A stretch of 5,201 nt of DNA from an uncultured Rhodopirellula sp. Lineage in GTDB: Bacteria; Planctomycetota; Planctomycetia; Pirellulales; Pirellulaceae. Under the pieces are notes generated by a model. That model saw nothing but the letters and a program-made list of their open reading frames with translations, did no database searches and was not told the origin of the DNA. The stretch is taken from contig CAJXTM010000369.1 in assembly GCA_913061385.1 (NCBI GenBank), positions 1 through 5,201 of the forward strand. The letters are read 5' to 3'. This document shows, piece after piece, positions 1 to 5,188 of this stretch (position 1 is its first letter; each line of letters opens with the position of its first letter). Made by a program: the position numbers and the translations under genes.

Positions 1-33
1 TCGTCGGCAGCGTCAGATGTGTATAAGAGACAG
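1..33 (+). other. Nextera Read 1 transposase adapter (contamination)
   Basis: All 33 bases match the Illumina Nextera Read 1 adapter: the 14-base tail TCGTCGGCAGCGTC, then the 19-base Tn5 mosaic end AGATGTGTATAAGAGACAG. This is synthetic library sequence left on the contig end, and genomic sequence begins at 34. Translated from the ATG at 18 it gives the peptide MCIRDR, a known hallmark of adapter-derived spurious proteins. Nothing upstream of 34 should be used for annotation. Confidence 0.99.
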
Positions 34-104
34 ATCCCACTGTACATCACCTAGGCTTGGCGGGAACCATTCCCTTCCTCTGTCCGAGGCAATCCGGCAC
101 CACG
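34..104 (+). other. Upstream leader of the argE-like gene, truncated by the adapter
   Basis: Seventy-one genomic bases lie between the adapter and the ATG of the deacetylase. They hold a short perfect inverted repeat, GGGAA-CCA-TTCCC (62-74), and a GAGG (86-89) that is 15 bases from the ATG, too far for a normal Shine-Dalgarno. One frame is open from 34 to a TAG at 52-54 and could be the last codons of a gene upstream, but six codons cannot show this. No promoter can be assigned because the region is cut. Confidence 0.5.
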
Positions 105-1265
105 ATGCCCTCGCTACAGCATTCCATCGATACGCTCCAAAAACTCGTCGGGCATCCATCTGTCAGCTCCACCAGCAACACTGCTGTATCCGAGATGACC
201 AGTGAAGCACTTGCCGATCTCGGCTTTGATGTCGAAAAAACAACCTACCTTGATCCTCAGGGTGTAACCAAAATGAATCTGGTTGCCCGGCGACAACCCG
301 CGGCGAATGGATCCACAGATGAGGGTGGCTTGGCTTACTTTTGCCACACAGATGTTGTTCCTGCAGATGACTGGACTGGACCGGGTGGCGACCCGTTTCA
401 AAGCGTTGTGCAAGGAAATCGCATTTACGGTCGCGGATCATGTGACATGAAAGGTTCACTGGTAGCCATGCTTTCAGCGGTCGCTCGATTACCCCTGAGA
501 GAACAACGGGCTCCTTTGTGGATTGTCTGCACTGCCGATGAAGAAGTTGGTTTTCTAGGCGCCAAAGATCTGGTCAGGAACTCTGCAGAGTACCGCAACA
601 TCGTCCAGTCCCAGCCGCTCGCGATCATTGGCGAACCTACGCGTCTGTCAGTGGTGCATGCACACAAAGGAATCATTGGCATGCGGATCACAAGTCAGGG
701 AAGAGCAGCACATAGCAGCACCACTGACGGCATCAATGCCAACGAGGCAATGGTTCCTCTTCTGCAGACGTTACTCGACATACGAAAGCAGACAGAACGA
801 TCAGAGCCGCACCATGACCAGCGTTTCGATCCGCCCGTGCTGTCGTGGAATTTTGGCATCAGTGACGGCTGCAAGGCTGTCAATATTACGCCTGCGAAAT
901 CGGTAGCGTGGGTTTCCCTACGTCCCATGCCTGACATTGATGGCAGGGACCTCATGGCAGTGGTTGAGGAACAAGCAAATGCACTTGGTCTTCAATACCA
1001 AATATGCGAAGGCGGCTCTCCATTGTGGATCGATCCTGATGCTTCCTGCATTCGTGACCTGTGTGCTCTTGCGGGCGGTCATCCTAAGACAGTCTGTTAC
1101 GGCACTGACGGGGGCGAGTTCAACGAACTCAAGCATCGCGTCGTTTGTGGCCCCGGCGACATTGCACAGGCACACACCTCAGACGAATGGCTTGAGTGCG
1201 ACCAACTTTCCAAGGGCATCGACCTGTACGAAAAAGCAGTACGATTTTGGTGCAGCGGCACCTAA
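105..1265 (+). CDS. argE: M20 family metallopeptidase, acetylornithine deacetylase-like (ArgE)
   Basis: The 386-residue protein is the usual length for ArgE, a cytoplasmic di-zinc enzyme that removes acetate from N-acetylornithine in arginine synthesis. The M20 metal and catalytic set is complete and spaced much as in E. coli ArgE: H81 and D83 (HTD), D114 (GRGSCDMKG), the catalytic pair E146-E147 (ADEE), E177 (GEPT) and H357 (GPGDIAQAHTSDEW). H203 in GRAAHSS marks the dimerisation (lid) domain, roughly residues 185-295, and LRPMP at 272-276 is also typical. I chose the ATG at 105 because family members begin close to a motif like LQKLVGHPSVS. A TTG at 57 would add 16 unconserved residues, and the frame stays open into the adapter. 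There is no strong Shine-Dalgarno. No other arginine gene is visible, so a related substrate (succinyl-diaminopimelate or another N-acyl amino acid) is possible. The M20 call is certain; the ArgE call is likely. It converges on the regulator gene downstream. Confidence 0.85.
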   Translation: MPSLQHSIDTLQKLVGHPSVSSTSNTAVSEMTSEALADLGFDVEKTTYLDPQGVTKMNLVARRQPAANGSTDEGGLAYFCHTDVVPADDWTGPGGDPFQSVVQGNRIYGRGSCDMKGSLVAMLSAVARLPLREQRAPLWIVCTADEEVGFLGAKDLVRNSAEYRNIVQSQPLAIIGEPTRLSVVHAHKGIIGMRITSQGRAAHSSTTDGINANEAMVPLLQTLLDIRKQTERSEPHHDQRFDPPVLSWNFGISDGCKAVNITPAKSVAWVSLRPMPDIDGRDLMAVVEEQANALGLQYQICEGGSPLWIDPDASCIRDLCALAGGHPKTVCYGTDGGEFNELKHRVVCGPGDIAQAHTSDEWLECDQLSKGIDLYEKAVRFWCSGT

Positions 1266-1315
1266 TTCTTGCAGTGATATCTAGTGCACAGTACCGCCCG
1301 ACTGACAGATTTCTT
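1266..1315. other. Convergent intergenic gap, no clear terminator
   Basis: Fifty bases separate the stop codons of the converging deacetylase and regulator genes. The only structures I see are a TGCA...TGCA imperfect palindrome around a GATATC and a 4-bp CAGT/ACTG stem. Neither is GC-rich, and neither is followed by a T-run on either strand, so I do not call an intrinsic terminator. Confidence 0.5.
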
Positions 1316-3307
1316 TCACTCTAAACGCTCGCTATCTTCCGCCGCGTTCATTCCCAGTTGGCCCATTTTTCGGTACAGATTCGATCGATGGATCCCCAAA
1401 TACTCCGCGGCGTCTGTCATGTTTCCTGAACAAGTTTCAATCGCCCGTTCAATGTGCTCGACCTGAAACTGCCTCGTTGCATCATTCAAGGTACCGGTGA
1501 TGGGCATGAAGCCTTGTCCGGCATTGCGCAGGCTAGTGGTCAGCATCAAATCATCTTTTTCGATATTCTCATCACTGCACAGATAGGCAACACGCTCGAT
1601 GGTATTTCTTAATTCCCGGATATTACCCGGCCACGAATGTGATTGCAGAGCCTGTCTTGCGCTGCGTTGAAAAACTGGCACCGATCGACCGATCTGGTAA
1701 CAGAAGTGTTCTAAAAAGTGATTCGCCAACAGCAAGATATCATCTCCCCGTTGCGACAGCGGTGGAAGCGATAAGTTGACAACATTGAGTCGAAAATAAA
1801 GGTCTTCTCTGAATCGCTTCTCGACAATCATTTGTTCCAGTGGCTGATTGGTTGCCGCAATGACGCGAACATCGACTGGAATGGTCTTTGATCCACCCAC
1901 ACGAACCACAACCTTTTCTTCGAGAACACGGAGCAGTTTCGATTGCCCACCGGGGCTCATATCTCCGACTTCATCGAGAAACAGCGTACCACTGCTGGCC
2001 AATTCAAATTTCCCCTGCCGAGTTTGATTCGCATCAGTGAAAGCTCCCTTTTCGTGGCCAAACAGTTCACTCTCCAAAAGAGATTCAACCAGCGCCGCGC
2101 AATTAACCGCGATAAAAGGTGCATTGCGTCTTTCACTTTCAAAATGGATGTGTCGGGCGAGCACCTCCTTACCCGTACCATTCTGTCCCAATACCAAGAC
2201 CGTCAAATCTGTTTTCGCTACTTTCGAAGAGGTAGTTCGAATTTTGATAATACTTGGATGCTCACCTATCAACGGACTAGCAGAAGCAGCATCCTCAACG
2301 AGGCGATTACAAGTTTCAGCCAAGTTCTTTCGGGTCTTGAGCGATTGAATTGCAACAGCAGCATGGGTCGCCAGATCGCTGAGAACAGTCGCATCATAAT
2401 CCTGAAAACCCACACCCTTATGATTGATTGCCTCGAACACACCGATCAGATCATTACGCCGTCCCCGCATCGGAACCGCAACAAGCGAACGGGTTTCAAA
2501 TTCAAGTGACTGGTCGACTTTTCGATTAACCCTCGACTCATCATCGCTTCCATCGTTCCAGATTTTCGGTTCTTGTGACCCCAGAACTTCTCCGACGACA
2601 CCAACACTGTCATCAACTTCCAATGCGCCTTCCGCCACACCGAGTGCAGGACGACCAATTAATTTTTTGCGTCGTTTGTCCCAAAGGAAAATACTTGCCC
2701 GTTCGCAATTCAATAATTCGGTGGCAGTGTCAGCGATGCCATGCAACAACGCGATATCGTCTTCGAACCTTTGCCACTGCGCTGCGGCATCCATAACAGC
2801 CTTCAATTGGCTGATGCGATGGATCTGCAACTCACGGCGATCAATGCTTTGCAATGCGGCAGCAAGCAGATCGGTGATCCGATTCAATCGCCTCAGGTAC
2901 TGGCTCGTGTGGGCCGTAGCCTTGTTCTCAGTTCGCACTAACAAGGCAGCCACCGAAGGAGCAGCGACCGGTAATCCCACCACCTCAGCGTGAGCTTTAT
3001 CGCCACCGCCGCTCATCGGGGCCACGGACCATCCCTCGGAGTGCCTAATTTTTCCGAAATCGAGGGTTTCACCGATCAACAATTCAGGAATTCCAAGCTG
3101 CTCACCAACCCAAATTTCACGATTCCACTGCCCAGAGCCCTGATTCACGATGCCCCCGGTGGTCTCCCCCAAGAACGCCAGCACATCGGGAAATACCGAT
3201 TCCATGAATTTCGAGCGTGAAATGTCGGTTTTCAGGGCATTTACGACCTGATCAACGAGGTCAATCTCGGGGTTTTCTGACTTCTGGGGCTGGGTGCGGT
3301 CTTTCAA
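1316..3307 (-). CDS. Sigma-54-dependent transcriptional activator, GAF-AAA+-Fis HTH
   Basis: This 663-residue protein is a bacterial enhancer-binding protein: it binds upstream DNA and uses ATP to open promoters held by sigma-54 RNA polymerase. Residues about 36-155 resemble a degenerate GAF domain (inference). Residues about 183-322 are a clearer GAF domain, a small-ligand or signal sensor. The AAA+ domain spans about 345-575: Walker A GQNGTGKE (374-381), the sigma-54 contact loop GAFTDA (421-426), Walker B TLFLDE (441-446), sensor I AATN (484-487), the arginine-finger region FREDLYFRLN (499-508) and sensor II GNIREL (561-566). The C-terminus (about 612-653) is a Fis-type helix-turn-helix with AAEYLGIHRSNLYRKM. 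The loop has D425 where most members have G. The start is TTG at 3307. No ATG lies between it and the in-frame TGA at 3383-3385, and the next ATG is codon 35. There is no receiver domain, so activity is probably set by a ligand or partner of the GAF domains. The target genes are unknown. Confidence 0.93.
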   Translation of the reverse strand: MKDRTQPQKSENPEIDLVDQVVNALKTDISRSKFMESVFPDVLAFLGETTGGIVNQGSGQWNREIWVGEQLGIPELLIGETLDFGKIRHSEGWSVAPMSGGGDKAHAEVVGLPVAAPSVAALLVRTENKATAHTSQYLRRLNRITDLLAAALQSIDRRELQIHRISQLKAVMDAAAQWQRFEDDIALLHGIADTATELLNCERASIFLWDKRRKKLIGRPALGVAEGALEVDDSVGVVGEVLGSQEPKIWNDGSDDESRVNRKVDQSLEFETRSLVAVPMRGRRNDLIGVFEAINHKGVGFQDYDATVLSDLATHAAVAIQSLKTRKNLAETCNRLVEDAASASPLIGEHPSIIKIRTTSSKVAKTDLTVLVLGQNGTGKEVLARHIHFESERRNAPFIAVNCAALVESLLESELFGHEKGAFTDANQTRQGKFELASSGTLFLDEVGDMSPGGQSKLLRVLEEKVVVRVGGSKTIPVDVRVIAATNQPLEQMIVEKRFREDLYFRLNVVNLSLPPLSQRGDDILLLANHFLEHFCYQIGRSVPVFQRSARQALQSHSWPGNIRELRNTIERVAYLCSDENIEKDDLMLTTSLRNAGQGFMPITGTLNDATRQFQVEHIERAIETCSGNMTDAAEYLGIHRSNLYRKMGQLGMNAAEDSERLE

Positions 3308-3398
3308 CGGATCACTCAGACGGGAAAATGGGGAATGCGGCGACGAAGACAGGCCGATCGATTGGCCATGGAGTTCATTTTGTCATGTTCTAGGCAAA

Positions 3399-3428
3399 TA
3401 GACGACTCCAAGGGATAGGCGGTATCCT
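3399..3428 (+). promoter_or_regulatory. Weak sigma70-like promoter candidate for fabI
   Basis: TAGACG (3399-3404) and TATCCT (3423-3428) each match 4 of 6 consensus positions, with 18 bases between them. Transcription would begin near 3435, giving a leader of about 60 bases that contains the 3443-3466 hairpin. Matches this weak occur by chance, so this is only a candidate. Confidence 0.25.
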
Positions 3429-3442
3429 GTGCGCTGGATCTC

Positions 3443-3466
3443 CCGTCACCCTTGAAGGTACGACGG
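3443..3466 (+). promoter_or_regulatory. Hairpin in the fabI leader
   Basis: CCGTC (3443-3447) pairs with GACGG (3462-3466), and ACC (3448-3450) pairs with GGT (3457-3459). This leaves a CTTGAA loop and a two-base AC bulge on the 3' side. The stem ends 29 bases before the fabI ATG and leaves the Shine-Dalgarno free. No T-run follows, so it is not an intrinsic terminator. It may be an operator or an mRNA structure, or it may be chance. Confidence 0.3.
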
Positions 3467-3481
3467 TAAATTTCGCCAAGC

Positions 3482-3485
3482 AGGA
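3482..3485 (+). promoter_or_regulatory. Shine-Dalgarno of fabI
   Basis: AGGA lies 10 bases before the ATG at 3496. It is a modest but acceptable ribosome binding site and agrees with the start chosen from FabI homology. Confidence 0.5.
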
Positions 3486-3495
3486 ATCGTTCGAT

Positions 3496-4314
3496 ATGCA
3501 GTTCAACGGAAAAAAAGGCCTTATTCTAGGTGTGGCTAATGATCATTCGATCGCCTGGGCCATTGCAAAACAAATCATGGAAGCTGGGGGTGAATGCGGA
3601 TTCACGCACCTTCCGGACCGTGAAGATGACGAGAGAAAGCGAAATCGTCGGCGTGTCGCCCAACTGACTGACAAATACGAAAACGCCAAATTCCTCGTCC
3701 CTATGGATGCCCAGAAGGATGAAGACATTCAAAGCGTATTTGAACATACCGCCGAGCAGTTCGGAAAAATAGACTTTGTGCTGCACTCGATTGCCTTTGC
3801 AGACAGAAATGATTTATCACGGGAAACAGTGTTCACTAGTCGTGATGGCTTTAAATTGGCGATGGATGTGAGTGTCTACACGCTGATCGCCTGCACGGCA
3901 GCTGCCAAGCCGATCATGAATCCAGGGGGAGCGATCGCCACAATGACCTATTTTGGTGGCGAAAAGTGCGTTCCTGGCTACAACGTGATGGGAATTTGCA
4001 AAGCCGCTTTGGAAGCAACGGTACGCTACCTGGCATACGACATGGGGCCACAGGGGGTCCGAGTCAACGCTCTGTCGGCAGGCCCCATCCGTACTTTGGC
4101 TGGGCGGGCCGCAGGCGTCGAAGAAATGTTGACGCTTTATGAGCACATGGCGCCACTTGGCCGCAATGTGAGCCATGAAGAGGTTGGTCGTACAGGCGCG
4201 TTCTTGCTTGGTGACCATAGTGAAGGTATCTCCGGGGAAATCCTGCACGTTGATGGTGGATACCACGCCATGGGCAGCCCTGGTCGTTTATTGGACAAAT
4301 TGCAGAGCAAGTAA
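3496..4314 (+). CDS. fabI: Enoyl-[acyl-carrier-protein] reductase FabI
   Basis: FabI reduces trans-2-enoyl-ACP to acyl-ACP with NAD(P)H, the last step of each fatty-acid elongation cycle in the cytoplasm. The 272 residues form one Rossmann-fold SDR domain, slightly longer than the 262 of E. coli FabI. The FabI-type cofactor motif GVANDHSIAWAI is at 12-23, D71 sits at the adenine pocket, and HSIAFA is at 97-102. Two active-site tyrosines, Y152 (TYFGGEK) and Y162, lie with K169 in the FabI-specific Y-x6-K arrangement (YNVMGICK), unlike the Y-x3-K of ordinary SDRs. SAGPIRT (194-200) and HVDGG (251-255) complete the signature. HSIAFA has Ala where E. coli has Gly93. As I recall, S. aureus FabI also has Ala there and is triclosan-sensitive, so this is not a resistance mark. 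An unusual insert, DREDDERKRNRRR (41-53), follows the second strand. The gene lies 90 bp before the redoxin gene on the same strand and diverges from the activator. Confidence 0.96.
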   Translation: MQFNGKKGLILGVANDHSIAWAIAKQIMEAGGECGFTHLPDREDDERKRNRRRVAQLTDKYENAKFLVPMDAQKDEDIQSVFEHTAEQFGKIDFVLHSIAFADRNDLSRETVFTSRDGFKLAMDVSVYTLIACTAAAKPIMNPGGAIATMTYFGGEKCVPGYNVMGICKAALEATVRYLAYDMGPQGVRVNALSAGPIRTLAGRAAGVEEMLTLYEHMAPLGRNVSHEEVGRTGAFLLGDHSEGISGEILHVDGGYHAMGSPGRLLDKLQSK

Positions 4315-4342
4315 TTACCGCCCTGCTTACGGCAATCACAAA

Positions 4343-4363
4343 TGACCATGTTTTCATCGGTCA
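4343..4363 (+). promoter_or_regulatory. Hairpin between fabI and the redoxin gene
   Basis: TGACC (4343-4347) pairs with GGTCA (4359-4363), and ATG (4348-4350) pairs with CAT (4355-4357), around a TTTT loop and one bulged C (4358). It covers the upstream in-frame ATGs at 4342 and 4348, which would hinder their use and favours the start at 4405. There is no T-run after it, so it is not a normal intrinsic terminator. It could be an mRNA processing or stability structure. Confidence 0.3.
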
Positions 4364-4392
4364 CCGAAGAAACTTCACTCTTTCCATTCCTG

Positions 4393-4398
4393 AAAGGA
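4393..4398 (+). promoter_or_regulatory. Shine-Dalgarno that sets the redoxin start
   Basis: AAAGGA lies 6 bases before the ATG at 4405. It is the best ribosome binding site in this stretch and supports 4405 over the longer ATG start at 4342, which has no such site. Confidence 0.75.
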
Positions 4399-4404
4399 TC
4401 ATCA

Positions 4405-4998
4405 ATGGTACGTACTGCCAGCACCATGCTTCCGCTGGGTACTCAGGCACCTACATTTTCTCTCCCCGACACGGACGGTAACACAGTAAAGCTCTCTGAA
4501 CTGTCAGGCAGCAAAGCTTTGCTCGTGATTTTCATGTGCAATCACTGCCCCTACGTCAAGCATGTGGCAGAGCAACTCAAGTCACTGTCGGATGATTACA
4601 TGCCTCAGGGCTTGACCGTTGTCGCGATCAGCAGCAACGACGCGATCAAATATCCGGACGACTCGCTGGAAGCAATGGCAACAGAAAAGGCCGAGCGAGG
4701 TTACCAGTTCGCTTATCTCTTTGATGAGTCACAAAAAGTGGCTCATGATTATGCCGCTGCGTGCACGCCGGACTTTTACCTTTTCGACGGTGACCAAAAA
4801 CTTGCTTATCGAGGACAGCTCGATTCCAGCAGACCGAAGAGTGAAATTCCAGTCACTGGACAGGACCTGCGGGCAGCGATCAACGCGGTTCTGGACGGGC
4901 ACAATCCTCCAGAGCCACAAACGCCCTCCATCGGCTGCAATATCAAATGGAAAGAGGGGAATGAACCACAGTACTTCAACCCGCAAGGAATCGCGTGA
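4405..4998 (+). CDS. Thioredoxin-fold / peroxiredoxin-like (PRX-like) redoxin family protein
   Basis: The 197-residue protein has the AhpC/TSA-redoxin fold: an N-terminal LPLGTQAPTFSLPDTDG (9-25) typical of peroxiredoxin-like proteins, then the redox motif FMCNHCPY with C45 and C48 (CxxC) at the start of the first long helix. A probable cis-proline segment, CTPDFYLFD (120-128), has C120 next to it, and C178 lies in SIGCNIKWK near the C-terminus. It matches the PRX-like family annotated simply as thioredoxin family protein, probably a thiol reductase or peroxidase whose substrate is not established. There is no signal peptide or membrane segment, so it should be cytoplasmic. I chose the ATG at 4405 because AAAGGA stands 6 bases before it and the family begins with a sequence like MVRTASTMLPLG. 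An ATG at 4342 would add 21 unconserved residues. The stop codon overlaps the GTG of the next gene, and fabI ends 90 bp upstream. Confidence 0.9.
   Translation: MVRTASTMLPLGTQAPTFSLPDTDGNTVKLSELSGSKALLVIFMCNHCPYVKHVAEQLKSLSDDYMPQGLTVVAISSNDAIKYPDDSLEAMATEKAERGYQFAYLFDESQKVAHDYAAACTPDFYLFDGDQKLAYRGQLDSSRPKSEIPVTGQDLRAAINAVLDGHNPPEPQTPSIGCNIKWKEGNEPQYFNPQGIA
4985..4989 (+). promoter_or_regulatory. Shine-Dalgarno for the GTG start at 4995
   Basis: AAGGA lies inside the end of the redoxin gene, 5 bases before the GTG at 4995. It fixes the non-ATG start of the overlapping downstream gene and fits translational coupling. Confidence 0.65.
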
Positions 4999-5155
4999 GC
5001 GTTCCTTACCTACAAGAATTGACGTTGCAACTGGCAATCGGCGCATCTCAATTGGATGCATCGCTACGCTCGCGGCACGCCCAATGGTTACTCGCGCAGC
5101 AGCGTGAGGACGGTGGGTTTGCCGGTCGTGAGGGCGAAAGCGATCCTTACTACAC
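4995..5155 (+). CDS. Prenyltransferase/squalene oxidase repeat protein, N-terminal fragment
   Basis: A GTG at 4995 opens a frame of 53 full codons that runs into the adapter, so only the N-terminus is present. It begins MSVPYLQELT, and at residues 31-53 it has WLLAQQREDGGFAGREGESD followed by PYY. The QQxxDGGFxGR pattern is the first alpha/alpha-barrel repeat of the prenyltransferase/squalene oxidase repeat family (related to squalene-hopene cyclase QW motifs and protein prenyltransferase beta subunits). The following REGxSDxYYT recalls planctomycete members that I remember (inference). A 4-bp GTGA overlap with the redoxin stop and an AAGGA site 5 bases before the GTG point to a shared transcript and coupled translation. 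Catalytic residues lie in the missing part, so the enzyme activity, if any, cannot be told. The next codon begins AC, so it encodes Thr whatever its third base is. Confidence 0.8.
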
Positions 5156-5188
5156 CTGTCTCTTATACACATCTGACGCTGCCGACGA
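5156..5188 (-). other. Nextera Read 1 transposase adapter, reverse complement (contamination)
   Basis: All 33 bases are the exact reverse complement of positions 1-33: mosaic end CTGTCTCTTATACACATCT, then GACGCTGCCGACGA. This is read-through into the i5-side adapter and ends the genomic sequence at 5155. The first C could coincide with a genomic base. On the minus strand it begins a spurious MCIRDR reading frame that runs antisense through the repeat-protein and redoxin genes. Confidence 0.99.

Larger units (their letters stand above)
3308..3495. promoter_or_regulatory. Divergent intergenic region between the activator gene and fabI
   Basis: This 188-bp spacer should hold the promoters of both divergent genes. 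For fabI there is a weak sigma70-like pair and a leader hairpin, listed separately. On the minus strand, TTGCCT (3392-3397) resembles a -35 box but has no good -10 at proper spacing. I find no -24/-12 sigma-54 element. The closest is TGGCCATGGAGTTCAT (3364-3379), which lacks the essential GC. If the activator controls itself or fabI, the sequence does not show how. Confidence 0.5.

Noticed and set aside
34..54. Tail of an upstream gene ending in TAG at 52-54
   Set aside because: Six codons before a stop are not enough evidence, and the sequence before them is adapter.
62..74. GGGAA-CCA-TTCCC inverted repeat as an operator upstream of argE
   Set aside because: It is only five base pairs with a three-base loop in a truncated leader, and there is nothing to compare it with.
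17..205. Small protein starting MCIRDR
   Set aside because: It starts inside the adapter and runs out of frame over the deacetylase start. It is artefactual.
1266..1315. Bidirectional terminator between the convergent genes
   Set aside because: Only 4-bp AT-rich stems are present, without T-runs.
1943..2509. Long plus-strand frame of 188 codons inside the regulator gene
   Set aside because: It is antisense to the AAA+ domain, has no recognisable motif, and is a shadow of the real gene.
2424..2993. Plus-strand frame of 189 codons, Ser/Arg-rich
   Set aside because: It is the antisense of the regulator's GAF region, and its low-complexity composition is typical of a shadow frame.
3364..3379. 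Sigma-54 promoter TGGCCATGGAGTTCAT upstream of fabI
   Set aside because: TGGC and TT are correctly spaced, but the near-invariant GC of the -12 element is CA.
3790..3801. Triclosan-resistance substitution in FabI (Ala for E. coli Gly93 in HSIAFA)
   Set aside because: The same Ala is, as I recall, normal in S. aureus FabI, which is triclosan-sensitive. It reflects the subfamily rather than resistance.
4729..5172. 147-codon minus-strand frame starting MCIRDR
   Set aside because: Its start lies in the adapter, and it is antisense to two well-supported genes.
1..5188. Perfect 33-bp inverted repeats at both ends with a Tn5 mosaic end, resembling a composite transposon
   Set aside because: The repeats are Nextera adapter sequence followed by an index and P5 bases. 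There is no transposase gene and no target-site duplication.
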